Below are positions 1-12,720 of a DNA stretch of 64,000 bases, one piece after another; position 1 is the first letter of the stretch; every line of letters starts with the position of its first letter. A model generated the notes under the pieces. The model did no database searches and was not told the origin of the DNA. It saw only the letters and a program-made list of their open reading frames with translations. This stretch comes from Antedon mediterranea (taxonomy: Eukaryota > Echinodermata > Crinoidea > Comatulida > Antedonidae). The stretch lies in assembly GCF_964355755.1 (NCBI RefSeq), contig NC_092680.1:21801001-21865000 (forward strand), in the 5' to 3' direction. The translations under genes were made by a program, and so were the position numbers.

Positions 1-16
1 CAGCGTACATGCTCAC

Positions 17-3000
17 CGTCTGTGTCTTGACCGTCCGTAATAAGGACAATTAAAGTTTGACAACCAGTCCGCGAAGGACCAGTTAAAAGTTCAAAGGCCT
101 TCTCAAAACCTTTCCTTTAATAAATACAGAAATACAATTTTAATGTACTATGGTTATTATGTTTTGGGTTTTATTCAAATGTACATACAGCCCCTTTGCG
201 TAACCCCTATTCAGGAGACACCCCAATATAAGGGACACTTTGATGGGTGTACTGTGTTAAACTCTTTCTACACTATCTTTAAGAGACAAAAAAATGTGAT
301 GTGCCCATATATGGACATGATGATGTCATATCACTACCATATTTGAGCATATCACTACCATATTTGGGCACATCACACATTTTTTTAATAGTATAGACAG
401 AACTTTAGTTTATACTAACTTGAGCTCACTGGTTCCTCCTGGTACCAAGTTCCCCGTCTTTTCATTTAAATCTTTACGATGTGCTGTTGATGCAGGTACA
501 AGGCGGTCATCTTTACAGCTTAATACTTCTGTATTATAATAATGCCATCTAAACAGGAAAAATAAAGAAATATAAACAAAGTGGCTGGAATCCCCTTCGA
601 AGGACAAGTCAATGAGTCTATGGAAACATAAAAGGATTCACAGAATGGCAAGTCTCGCCGATTCACTGCACCCTTTCTAAAAAAGTTTAAAATTAAAAGT
701 ACAATACAATTTAAATGTACATTACAGCAATATATATTTACATCAATATTGCAGGGATTCTAACAGAGAAAAGTTTGTTTTCTGTAGTCTTAAGAAGTCT
801 AAAGAAAAAGTTGAGAAAAGTGAGGAAAAATAAACAATATAAATAAAATGTTTAATTAAACCAATAAAATGTAACTTACTTGCCAACCTCGTCCCAATGG
901 CTAGCTCTAGCACAGATTACATTCACATAGTCCTGTTTTGTGAGCGTGCTCAGTACAGCATTTACCACTTGTTTGGTAATTTCAAATTTTTTGCCTTTCA
1001 TTGAATAGCTGTAAAATATGGATGATATTAATTTTTAATTTTAAATGGGTAGTTGAAGGAACCTATTTTTATTATATTTAATCTTTTTTACACATGGTGA
1101 ATGACTTCCTTGTTACTAATGGCAGTGTTTTACACTTGATTTGTTGCATTTCAGATGAACCAACAAATGAACAGAACCAACCTGCAGTCCATTATAATAA
1201 CTACATCCTTGGGTCCACTCGTTGCTGCGATGTACCAAGGCCGTACTCGTGGGTCGTAGTCATTGTAAAAACCAGCAAAATTTGTGTCCCATTCACGACC
1301 TGGAAATGTCCACACCATCCCCTCAGAAGAACCAAAATATTGCCATCTAATGAAATGGATGTTTAAAGAAATCAAGGGTTCATATCAGAAATGAAAATGG
1401 ATGAAACATTGTGAGTGAGAACCATCCTCAGTGGAACAAAAACACTGCCACTCAACAAACACAATACATGGTATTTAACACAATACATGGTATTTAACAC
1501 AATACATGGTATTTAACACAATACATGGTATTTAACACAATACATGGTATTTAACACAATACATGGTATTTAACACAATACATGGTATTTAACACAATAC
1601 ATGGTATTTAACACAATACATGGTATTTAACACAATACATGGTATTTAACACAATACATGGTATTAAACACAATACATGGTATTAAACACAATACATGGT
1701 ATTTAACACAATACATGGTATTTAACACAATACATGGTATTTAACACAATACATGGTATTTAACACAATACATGGTATTAAACACAATACATGGTATTTA
1801 ACACAATACATGGTATTTAACACAATACATGGTATTAAACACAATACATGGTATTTAACACAATACATGGTATTTAACACAATACATGGTATTTAACACA
1901 ATACATGGTATTTAACACAATACATGGTATTTAACACAATACATGGTATTAAACACAATACATGGTATTTAACACAATACATGGTATTAAACACAATACA
2001 TGGTATTTAACACAATACATGGTATTTAACACAATACATGGTATTTAACACAATACATGGTATTTAACACAATACATGGTATTTAACACAATACATGGTA
2101 TTTAACACAATACATGGTATTTAACACAATACATGGTATTTAACACAATACATGGTATTTAACACAATACATGGTATTTAACACAATACATGGTATTTAA
2201 CACAATACATGGTATTTAACACAATACATGGTATTTAACACAATACATGGTATTTAACACAATACATGGTATTTAACACAATACATGGTATTTAACACAA
2301 TACATGGTATTTAACACAATACATGGTATTTAACACAATACATGGTATTTAACACAATACATGGTATTTAACACAATACATGGTATTTAACACAATACAT
2401 GGTATTTAACACAATACATGGTATTTAACACAATACATGGTATTTAACACAATACATGGTATTTAACACAATACATGGTATTTAACACAATACATGGTAT
2501 TTAACACAATACATGGTATTTAACACAATACATGGTATTTAACACAATACATGGTATTTAACACAATACATGGTATTAAACACAATACATGGTATTTAAC
2601 ACAATACATGGTATTTAACACAATACATGGTATTTAACACAATACATGGTATTTAACACAATACATGGTATTAAACACAATACATGGTATTTAACACAAT
2701 ACATGGTATTTAACACAATACATGGTATTAAACACAATACATGGTATTAAACACAATACATGGTATTTAACACAATACATGGTATTTAACACAATACATG
2801 GTATTAAACACAATACATGGTATTTAACACAATACATGGTATTAAACACAATACATGGTATTTAACACAATACATGGTATTTAACACAATACATGGTATT
2901 AAACACAATACATGGTATTTAACACAATACATGGTATTAAACACAATACATGGTATTTAACACAATACATGGTATTTAACACAATACATGGTATTTAACA

Positions 3001-6000
3001 CAATACATGGTATTTAACACAATACATGGTATTTAACACAATACATGGTATTTAACACAATACATGGTATTTAACACAATACATGGTATTTAACACAATA
3101 CATGGTATTTAACACAATACATGGTATTAAACACAATACATGGTATTTAACACAATACATGGTATTTAACACAATACATGGTATTAAACACAATACATGG
3201 TATTTAACACAATACATGGTATTTAACACAATACATGGTATTTAACACAATACATGGTATTAAACACAATACATGGTATTAAACACAATACATGGTATTT
3301 AACACAATACATGGTATTTAACACAATACATGGTATTTAACACAATACATGGTATTTAACACAATACATGGTATTAAACACAATACATGGTATTAAACAC
3401 AATACATGGTATTTAACACAATACATGGTATTTAACACAATACATGGTATTAAACACAATACATGGTATTTAACACAATACATGGTATTTAACACAATAC
3501 ATGGTATTTAACACAATACATGGTATTTAACACAATACATGGTATTTCCATAATAATAAGTTGCAGTGCTGATTTACAGTTCTCCTAGTTAGAAAAGGAT
3601 CCCTGCCTCAAGTTAGTTTGAGATAGATGATGTTTATGTCCAGTTAATCATAAAAATAACAATATTTAGAGTGTATTTACCTTAGTAATGGATCTTTCTT
3701 AGAGTTACTTGTAAAGACCTCATCCAGGCCCTGGAACATCAGGATGGTTTGAATCGTCTTGTTGTCGTCTCGTGGCACTTCATCAGATATCTTTACTGTA
3801 CTTTTTGTCATACTCACATTTTGTTTAAAGTAACTGTAAAGATACAAAAATACAACTTACTAAGAAGTAAGTTAAAGACCGAACTGTCCACACCACAACA
3901 TTTCATTCATTTCATATTTCATATGCATCCAAAAGCAAGAAATGACAAGATGTATACAATATGATTGATCATGCTCATTTAAGGAGTGGAGAGGAAACAG
4001 CCGTGAGTTACAACCACAACACACTGAACCCTGGACCTTGGGATTGGAAGGAAAGCCTGTCAAACCAGAGGTTCTGGTAATTATCTAAGTACTTACGGGT
4101 TGAAAACCAGAGGTTCTGGTAATTATCTAGGTACTTACGGGTTGAAAACCAGAGGTTCTGGTAATTTACCTAGGTACTTACTGGTTGAAAACCAGAGGTT
4201 TTGGTAATTATCTAGGTACTTACGGGTTGAAAACCAAAGGTTTTGGTAAACGTTTAGGGATATCAGCGTCTTTATATTCATCAATGTCAAGTTCAAATAG
4301 ATGCTCATAGGAATTATTAGCTGTAAATTTGCTGTGCAGATCTGCAATCTTTTTAACAATCCTCTACAAAAGGAACAAATATATTTTTTACAGTCAACAC
4401 CCCTAGTGTAAAGCAGTGGTGCCCGCGTTTTAATCCCCAGTACCACGCACTATTCTAAAAATGTTTTGTTACAGTCCCAAATACCAGGAACTGACTCAAA
4501 ATGTTTTTCTAGCAAATAATTCTTTATTAAAAAATAGACACAAGAATGTCACATACAGTACATCCTCGGTCACAGCTTGGACGACCAAGCAAATGCAGAA
4601 CAAAACAAAAGTAATATTAAAGTTAAAGTCAAAAAGGCATAAATTCAGTTTGTTGCAATTTTTCTCTATTAAGTTATACTTATATATTGGGGAACAGGTT
4701 TCCCACGTGTTTCAATGGTATAACTACATTCCACCAATGACTTTTTACTTATTTTTAAAATTTAATTCGTAATTCTTACGTGTAATTTTATTTTTATTTA
4801 CACAAAACACATCTTTAAAAGATGTGTTTTGAAAGTGGCTTAGATCTTCTTTTGTTAAAAAGAAAAAAAAAGAAAAAGAAGACGGAGATCATTCTACCTT
4901 TGCTGCTTGCTCTTTCTTTGTGAAATAATCTCCCAGAATTCCTTGTACCTTCTCAATAGTTTTGCTTCCGTTTTTAATATCTATTGTATAATTTGCAAGA
5001 TCATAGAACTTTTGAGTCCACTGTGTTTGCAAGCCATCACTGGTAACCTACAAAAGAAAGATTAAAAATAAACCATTTTGTAATATATACTGTATGTAAG
5101 ATGTATTGTAGGCCTGTACCCCAAAAACATGAAAAATGATATTAATAAAAAGATTTTTAATAGGACATTTCACAGCTTTAAGAAAGTTAATCTTCTATAG
5201 AAAAAAATGTAATGTTTTAATTTATAAAAACACAAAATAAACAGTTAAATTCAACTAAAAACTCATTGACTTCCAGTCCAGTTTTTAGTTAAATTACAGT
5301 TTATTCAGGTAAATATTTTTTTTAAATCCAACTTTTGGTCAAAGTGAAAATCTGTGACATTAAATTGGAATATTTCAACAACAAAAAATGTTAAACAATT
5401 ATTTTTTTCAGGGGAACAAATACAATACATCTTTAAAAACACTGGCTTAAAAAAATAATACTATGACTGTTATAGATGACAAATAACAGCAATAATAGTA
5501 TACAAGAACATTATAGTGTACTGTAAATTTCAAAATTAAGAATATTACTATTGATTTTTTATTAATATAATATTATTCTTGCTGCCAACACCAAAAGCAT
5601 GGGTACCATTTTTTACTTTAAAAACAAAAAACAACATAAAATGCAAGTATTTTAATTTTTGTCTTTTCATGGTCCAACGCATAATAGAAAATTACACTCC
5701 ATGCTTGTTGGAGTCACAAAAAGAAATTAAACAAAGAAATCAATAACACCAAGAGAAAACCGACAAAGACAATTAGAAGAAATAATACACAAAGGTGCCA
5801 ATCCATAATAATTTAAATGATCGTAGTATTGAGTATATTGGTTCAGCATCTTAGAATTAAGCCTTTCTATACATCAATCAACTACAGTAGGTTACTAAAC
5901 TAAAAAACACCATTGATAATAATACATGAAACTCATTATCATAATAAATTCTAAATTGACAGTTACCAATATAATGTGGTTTTATTGTAAGGTATAATAC

Positions 6001-6400
6001 ATGGAAAATGTGTATTACTAGCCATCACCAATCAATTTTAATAGGAAACATAGTTTTTTATTGCATTTTGTTGCTATGTGACCCTTTGATAAATGTGTAG
6101 CTAGCAGCAAAGTGGTATAGTGTAGAATTTCGCTACGCTACACTGCCAAAAGTGTTCACTGTAATGTCAAATATACTATAATTATAAATAACATGATATA
6201 ACAAAATTGTAATATCAAAGGAAAGTAATACCTACTTGAAGTATATAATTCTGAATAAGAATGGCCCAATTTTGGACATCTCCGGCCAATCGTCCATCTT
6301 CATTTGACCTCGCGTAACTGTATTGTCCATATTGATGACCTTGAGAACTCAAGATAAGTACGAGGCTTAAAAAGCACGATAAGTACAGATATTTACTCAT
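17..6400 (-). CDS. CACNA2D: Voltage-gated calcium channel alpha-2/delta subunit, 5' part (exons 1-8, gene continues off the left edge)
   Basis: Exons in transcript order: 6236-6400, 4898-5047, 4224-4363, 3681-3833, 1182-1346, 880-1008, 420-548, 17-114. All phases agree and give about 376 residues without a stop. The ATG at 6400 is chosen because a hydrophobic signal peptide (SCFLSLVLILSS) follows at once; an upstream in-frame ATG at 6436 would put a charged stretch ahead of it. Residues 56-150 match the helical N-terminal region, followed by the family motif WQYFGSSEG and RPWYIAATSGPKDVVIIMD. The VWA domain then starts with D256-C-S-Y-S260, an intact DxSxS metal-binding motif, and continues to LIVLITDGQDTD. 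In this family the protein is extracellular, binds the Cav alpha-1 subunit and raises channel surface expression. The intact MIDAS argues against CACHD1. The rest of VWA and the Cache domains lie outside the window. Which vertebrate paralogue it matches is not decided. Confidence 0.93.
259..408. mobile_element. MITE family A, copy 1 (in alpha-2/delta intron 7)
   Basis: This copy has imperfect terminal inverted repeats: CTTTCTACACTATC on the left and GTATAGACAGAACTTTAG on the right. Between them lies the family core (GTGATGTGCCCATATATGG, TATCACTACCATATTTG repeats). Its right end sits about 6-10 bp from the exon 7 splice donor at 414-419. No coding capacity, as expected for a non-autonomous element. 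Confidence 0.75.
1458..3547. repeat. 19-bp minisatellite, about 110 copies, in alpha-2/delta intron 4
   Basis: The unit AACACAATACATGGTATTT is repeated almost without error for about 2.1 kb. The only common variant swaps TATTTAAC for TATTAAAC. The variant occurs singly and in short runs across the array. The array ends abruptly at both sides and does not touch the flanking exons. Confidence 0.97.
4058..4256 (-). repeat. 42-bp tandem repeat spanning the alpha-2/delta exon 3 splice donor
   Basis: In transcript orientation each unit has the last ~26 nt of exon 3 (ending GGTTTTCAACCC) followed by GTAAGTACCTAGATAA. The true junction is at 4224/4223. Three further donor copies follow at about 42-bp spacing (one reads CCAGTAAGT), and a fifth copy is cut off before its donor. 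Using a downstream donor would read CCG TAA, an immediate stop. Confidence 0.85.
4804..4830. repeat. Short near-perfect palindrome
   Basis: AAAACACATCTTT, one central A, then AAAGATGTGTTTT: 13-bp arms and a 1-bp centre. It contains TTTAAA and resembles two MITE family B ends (AGATGT...TTAA) placed back to back, so it may be a deletion remnant. That origin is a guess. Confidence 0.5.
5098..5436. mobile_element. MITE family B (TTAA type), alpha-2/delta intron 1
   Basis: The left end is TAAGATGTATTGTA and the right end is ACAATACATCTTTAA. The interior has family segments such as AATCCAACTTTTGGTCAAAGT. Better-preserved copies at 8085 and 42358 show TTAA followed by AGATGTATTGTCCC at both ends, which resembles piggyBac-type target sites. 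Confidence 0.65.
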
Positions 6401-8084
6401 TTTCAGCCAATCACAATGTAGTATGAAATCATACATTAAATTTTAGAATCAATTGCTGTAAAGCTGCAAAAATTGTCAGCAAAGTTTATTGTTCACGAAA
6501 CGAATGTTGCACCCAGTCACCTGACAATGGAAGGCGTCATGTGATTTAGTATTTTTACGAATTTCTGATTCAAATAATTGAAGTTGATGCTTTCCGTCGG
6601 ATTTCAAGTGTGCAGTACATTATTTCAGATTCACTTTCAGCCAAACACTTAATTCAACAGCTGTACACGCTTGTGATATTTCAGATTCACTTTCAGCCAA
6701 ACACTTAATTCAACAGCTGTACACGCTTGTGATGTCATGTGATCAGCATTTAGTATCCACTCATGAATTTGTTTTGTTTGTTCAAGTCTGTTGTTATATC
6801 ATTCAATGCTTTCATTCGTGTTCTTACACATGCTGTTTACATTGATTTCCGCTCACTTCTGAAACCCAGTTCATATTCTTTCTTTTAATATTGATTGCCT
6901 TTCATACATTATAATGTAATCTAAGTCTTAATCAATTCTTTGTAATTTACTATTTCTAATGAGCATTATTGATGCAAGGGAACAAGACTTATTATCAATT
7001 ATTTATACCATATGAACAAACTAATTTTTAACTGAATGCAAACAAAATGAATAATTAGTCCTTTAAAATGCACACAAATCTATTTGTTCACTGGCTCATT
7101 GATTAATTTATTAGCGGCTTGTTCTCAAATAAAACTACTTTTTAATAGACTGTATCATAATTACCACATTAATACTTAATAAATTTAAATGTGTTTATAT
7201 CTAAAAAGAAATGTTGATAATTTTGAATGAATTGTATTAAATACCAGCACATTTATTCTTTTTTAACGGACGCAACAACATATTTTTAGATACTCAGAAG
7301 GCAGATGCAAATTTATTTGATAGACATTTTTTAAAGTGATTATGTCGATTCCCGATTCAACAAGCATGTCATAATGTTCCATATTATACTTTTCTTATAG
7401 AGAAATATTATTAATATTAAATATGCCTAAGCTAGGGCTACTACAGAAATGAACAATTTAAATATCGTAAATGCCAACAACTATCAATATCAAAATAGTT
7501 AGGTCTATGCAAAAAAAAAAATTAAAACAATTCTTTAAATATACAAAAATTGAATAAAATTAAAACAATTGAAAAAAATTTAAACAATTAAAAAAATACT
7601 TTAAATAAAATTTTGTACACACAAAATATAATACAGAGGCTAGAACATACTTATTATACAACACATTTCTGTATGTTGGTAATTGTTTAGGTACAACGTA
7701 GGCCTACCATCTACCGTCTTAATCTCATCTTATCTAGTGGTGGTGGGGCATCAAGGAAGAAAAGGAGGCGTCGTGGAGGAGACAGATGAAGAAGAGTGGT
7801 GGACTAACTGTGATGCTAGAGTGGACTTTAACTGGCATATATACATAATAAAATCTCTTTTCAGTGGTTCCTATTTACATAATAAACTAAGTATCATTTG
7901 CAAAATGCATAAATAAACAAACAAACCTCAAGAAAAGCTACCTTTTTATACGAAAACTGTCAACAACACCGCCGTTGTTTTGTCACACATCACTGCACAT
8001 CAAATGAATGACATTTTTTAACCCAACCGCCAGGTGGCGTGCTACATCTTTACTTTCTGCTTTCATTTTAAAAATTCTCCACTA
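6401..8084. other. 5' flank of the alpha-2/delta gene; non-coding, with a 56-bp duplication
   Basis: No coding exon was recognised. A 56-bp segment starting ATTTCAGATTCACTTTCAGC occurs twice in tandem at about 6622 and 6678. Runs of simple A/T-rich sequence lie at 7500-7610. Open frames near 7683-7916 show no family features. Confidence 0.5.
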
Positions 8085-8420
8085 TTAAAGATGTATTGTC
8101 CCCCTGAACAAATAATTCTTACACATTTTTTTGTTGAATGTTCTATTTTAATGTAAAATAATATTTATCCACTTTGACCAAAAATTGGATCGAAAAAAAA
8201 TGTATTTACCTGAAAAAATGGTCAAATTGGCTGCCAGCCAATGGATTTTTGGTTGAATTTAACCATTTATTTTGACATTTTACAAGTGAAAACATAATTT
8301 TTTTTCGTTTTTTTTTTCAATGAAAGTGATTAACTTTATTAAAACTACAAAATAACATATTCAAAGTCTTATTTAATTAATCTCCAGTTTTCATGTTTTT
8401 TGGGGACAATACATCTTTAA
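8085..8420. mobile_element. MITE family B (TTAA type), well-preserved copy
   Basis: Outermost TTAA at both ends, then AGATGTATTGTCCCC on the left and its complement GGGGACAATACATCT on the right. Length is about 336 bp with no coding capacity. The interior repeats the family core around CCAAAAATTGGATC. Confidence 0.82.
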
Positions 8421-8597
8421 AAATAATTCAAACCATTCATTGATCAAGACGGATTTTGGATATGTCATGGATTATTCTTTAATCCATGGATATGTTGATC
8501 AGCAACAAATTCCAGTGATGCCAAAACCGATTTACTATAATTTTATTCCGGGTCAAACTATTCAACAATAAGATTATCTTTTGAACAAATAGTCTAC

Positions 8598-8711
8598 TGT
8601 AAAGCTCTATCAAAAAAGGTGTGATATGCCCAAATATGATAATCATGTCCATATATGGGCACATCACATTTTTTATCACATAAAGTTTGATATTGTAGAC
8701 AGAGCTACGGC
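8598..8711. mobile_element. MITE family A, copy 2 (degenerate left end)
   Basis: The right end GATATTGTAGACAGAGCT and the core (GTGATATGCCCAAATATG, ATGGGCACATCACATTTTT) match the other copies. The left inverted repeat survives only as TAAAGCTC followed by TATCAAA. Confidence 0.7.
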
Positions 8712-9299
8712 TACATACAATTGCATTTTTCTTCTGCTGGATGAATAACAAAATGAAATCCAATGAACACAAAATAATTTTGTACACAATGTTTTTTTTT
8801 ATTTTTCTTTTTTTTTTTTACAAAAGAACATTCACAGACTGAACATACATACAAAAAGGAAACAGAACACATTTCAAGGTTGGTGTAACATTTGGAAAAA
8901 AACACAAAATACTGGAAAGATTAGTCATCTACATTTATACTAATTCTACTTTATAGAAAAATAACAAAATAAAACACAAATGTAATGAGAGGGATATTAA
9001 ACAAACAACAAGAAATCTTCAAATCATGAAAAAATATGAAAGTTTTTTTTCAACAGAAAGATGCATAACAACTCGCCTGCTTATAAAATAAAACTAACAT
9101 CAATTAACAAGTGGAACCGTTTACCTTACACACAAAGGCAACATTTTTCTCCTATATTTCATTATTAAATCAGTTTGCTTTGTAAATACTGTATTATTAA
9201 ATATTTTGGTTATAACCATAACTCTTTCTACTTTGAAATTAATATAAACACAGGTTATCCTTTACCACATTTTGTATCACAGTTTCAATTGTCCTTACT

Positions 9300-9946
9300 A
9301 TTTACATTATATAAAAATTAGTTTTGCGGAGGTGAATCATATCCTTAGCCATAGCACCACATTCCATACCAAAGACCAACATCACCTAGAATAAACAATA
9401 AAATACATTTAAAGATAATATTAACCTGAAAAAAAACGGTAAAAGAACATCAACTGAAAGCCCATTTTCAAAAAGACAACAGGATTTTGATTAAACCATT
9501 TATTTGGTCTCTTTTTTAAGAAAAATCATTATTTGTTCTGGTCACCTTTAATATCTATCTGCAGTTTCTAAAATTCTAATATTCATGTTTGTACATTATT
9601 AGGCCTACTGTATGTTTTTTTTTAATTCTTTTTGATGATTTTTTTTACCACGCCGTTTAGTTTTCATAGGTTTTTAAAAATGCCTCTCTATTTACAGCAT
9701 TTGTGTAGATTTTACTGTGTAATTTGAACTATCGCCCTGATCGCGTAACAAAAATAAAACCCAAAAATTATGAAACATAGGGAAAACTATAGATTGATAA
9801 TTATTTGAATATGTGATCAATAGAAATGTTTTGCCTTCACCTGGCCTTTAATATCATTAACATGTCTACACCACCATGACAAAATAATAGATATAAGAAG
9901 TTGTTATTACCTGATATTTAGGACATCATTTCCAAAATCCTTCACT
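9300..9946 (-). other. Possible alternative terminal or 3'-UTR exons downstream of the KHDRBS gene
   Basis: On the minus strand two segments have good splice signals. One, about 9913-9946, follows ATTACATTTTCAG and ends at GTAATAAC. The other ends near 9386 after TTATTCTAG and continues into non-coding sequence. Joined to KHDRBS exon 7 (phase 1), the second would add a short tail ending WYGMWCYG and a stop. This could be an alternative 3' end of KHDRBS, a separate small transcript, or chance. Confidence 0.25.
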
Positions 9947-10837
9947 GAAAATGTAATCAAAATGAATGCATATAAGATTATTATCTGCTATACAGCCTCA
10001 CTCTATGGGCGAACTCTGACCTTTAGTTAAGCGTTATTTTAAACCAAGCATATGTATAATGGAGAAATATAATAATAATAAATACTTCATTTAAACATGG
10101 AGAACTTGATCATCAAATTTGTTTTCTATAAATCCTGCTGATACAGCAGTGAATGACAGTATCATTATTAATGCATACAATTATTAACTACAAATTATTA
10201 AATTATTTATCAATTACTATTAATTATTAATATCAAGTCATTTATTAATGTCTTTTACTATAGGAAATCATTACCTTGATAATATTGACATTATTAATGT
10301 TGTTAAAACAAAAAATAAAATGCTGATTGTAAAACTACATCATTTGGAGTAGCATAATATCTCTGCATATAAAAAAGGGTTGAAACACTACGGCCCTGTA
10401 CTTCTATTTTATTTCTTTCTGTAAAAGTTGGAACTATTTATTCACAGATGTTTATAAACCTATGTCAGTTTTTAAGTAAAACGGCAATAAGAAATAAGGT
10501 TTTTTTTTTAATTATCTATATTTCAAATTAAAGTAAATTATACTGTAGCGCACCAATCTTGTACAATCCAACTTATTTCATTTTCAGTACAGGGGTATTT
10601 TTATGTTACTATGTTATATTATGTGATATTAAAAGCAGCAGAATCATAAAAAAGAATTGTCAAATTATCAGCGTCCTAAACTGAGTCATAAGTGCGAAAC
10701 ATTAACTAACTGCATGTTCATCATTTGTCTTCTCAGAGTACCATTACCAGGCATTTATTATTAGTTAATTTTTATTTACTAAAAATATTATTTAGCAATA
10801 TCAATCTTGGTTGTGGTTCAAGGAGGAAACTACACAA

Positions 10838-11109
10838 ATATGGAAGTGATGTGCCCAAATATGGTAGTGACATGCATAAATATAAGATAAGATAAGATAA
10901 CTTTTATTGATCCTCAAAAAGGAAATTCATTGCTCGTCATAACAAAGAAAACACTATAAAATAGAAGTGATATGGCCATATACGGTAGTGATATGCACAA
11001 ATATGGTAGTGATATGCACAAATATGGTAGTGCTATGACATCATCATGCCCATGGGCACATCAGTTTTTTTTGTCACATAAAGTTTGATAGTGTAGACAG
11101 AGCTTTAGT
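10838..11109. mobile_element. MITE family A, copy 3, interrupted by a SINE-like fragment
   Basis: Family core motifs (GATGTGCCCAAATATGGTAGTG and relatives) occur on both sides of an inserted 10880-10960 segment reading ATAAGATAAGATAACTTTTA then TTGATCC. The right end is the clean GATAGTGTAGACAGAGCTTT. The inserted segment resembles the 3' part of a short retroelement. Confidence 0.65.
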
Positions 11110-11870
11110 TTTATCCATAAACTTTGGTATAACTGGAACATTAACCTCTTTTTATCAAAGAGAAAGATTTACGCTCTTCAGCAAATGATTTACATGTAAG
11201 AAGAAGCAGCATATTTTGCAATGTGACGAGGTAATAATCAAATGTAGGTTTAGTCACAAAGTGTATCGTTATCAAGTCAGTCTTATGTTTAGCTTACGAT
11301 TATAGTTCATGGTAACTTTTAAAATGTTATTTATTATTTTAATCAAGTGTGAAATTACTTTTTAAAAAACCTTTAAACTGCATCAAAAATTAGATTCATT
11401 GTTAGATGTACGAGAGTGTACATTATTCCCTTTTAAATACTCTGTACTTTTTCTTAAAAATTGAGCTCTTTAATTGAAGTAGGATTTTGTTTTTATCCTA
11501 AAGAGAAGCAATGATGTTATTCAGCAGTGGTCACTTGAATTATAAATCAATTGTATTTTTGTAATTTCAACAATAATTGAGTTACACATCACAGCAATTA
11601 CACATCTACAGGAAATGTTGCATATAAAAAATGATTGTATTTACATGAAATACTGTATGCTTAGGATGTAATGGAATCTAGTCTTCTGTTCTCAAAACTA
11701 CAATGGTTACTTTTTTTTAAATATCATTATGATTTTTGAGTAATTGTTTATCATAATTTATTTTAATGTTAATTTTATTTTTGAAGATAAAAGAGATGAA
11801 GAAATGCCTTCCTACAATCACACCATATTTGTATTTAATATTTTTTTAAAAATGAAGGAAAATTGCTGGT

Positions 11871-12327
11871 AAAAAAATGACAAATGTTGTGGGTAAAAAA
11901 ATGACAAATGTTGTGGGTAAAAAAATGACAAATGTTGTGGGTAAAAAAATGGCAAATGTTGTGGGTAAAAAAATGACAAATGTTGTGGGTAAAAAAATGA
12001 CAAATGATGTGGGTAAAAAAATGACAAATGATGTGGGTAAAAAAATGACAAATGCTGTGGGTAAAAAAATGACAAATGCTGTGGGTAAAAAAATGACAAA
12101 TGCTGTGGGTAAAAAAATGACAAATGTGGGTAAAAAAATGACAAATGTTGTGGGTAAAAAAATGACAAATGTTGTGGGTAAAAAAATGACAAATGTTGTG
12201 GGTAAAAAAATGACAAATGTTGTGGGTAAAAAAATGACAAATGTTGTGGGTAAAAAAATGACAAATGTTGTGGGTAAAAAAATGACAAATGTTGTGGGTA
12301 AAAAAATGACAAATGTTGTGGGTAAAT
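11871..12327. repeat. 24-bp minisatellite, 19 copies
   Basis: The unit is GTAAAAAAATGACAAATG plus TTGTGG. Sub-variants GTTGTGG, GATGTGG and GCTGTGG cluster in blocks, and one unit is 21 bp. Because 24 is a multiple of three and the unit has no stop in several frames, long open frames appear on both strands. These carry only the repeat (MTNVVGKK and similar), so coding is unlikely. Confidence 0.95.
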
Positions 12328-12479
12328 AATAAGATAAATCAAAACTATAAAGTAAAACAGTCAAAAAGAAATTGCAGCAGAGCTTTTGGGAAACACTAAC
12401 CATGAGTATTCTGTATTAAATATTTATATTAGCAATGCTGCTATATGAACTACTGGTATTGTCTGGTTGTTTTAGATCT

Positions 12480-12720
12480 AGTTTGAGTAGGGCAGGAGGC
12501 GCCCAGAGATGATCCGGGATGACTGAGACACTACTGATGCTGACCGGGGTTCAATTAGACCGATCCCTGGTTAGCGAAAAATGCGTATCCCCTTACTTCG
12601 GTTTGAATTTTTTTTTGCCATGGTTGGAATCCCTTTTATCATATTAGTTTATGTTCAGTGCTTAGAGGTTTCACAACATTAGGCGCTATAGAAATCAAGG
12701 ATATTATTAAATTATTTAGA
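12480..12720 (+). mobile_element. SINE-like element, probably tRNA-derived
   Basis: A B-box-like GGGGTTCAATTAGACC lies near the 5' side. The 3' part reads CAGTGCTTAGAGG, then GGCGCTATAGAAATCAAG and an A/T-rich tail. This layout is typical of tRNA-derived SINEs with an RTE-like 3' tail. No A box or target-site duplication was confirmed. Confidence 0.45.

Noticed and set aside
1458-3547. CRISPR-like regular repeats
   Set aside because: Head-to-tail units without spacers in a eukaryotic intron; this holds for all arrays here.
17-6400. CACHD1 instead of an alpha-2/delta subunit
   Set aside because: The intact DxSxS MIDAS in the VWA domain fits alpha-2/delta; vertebrate CACHD1 lacks it.
11818-12403. 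Open frames of 150-185 residues on both strands
   Set aside because: They consist of the 24-bp minisatellite translated in different frames; open only because 24 is divisible by three.
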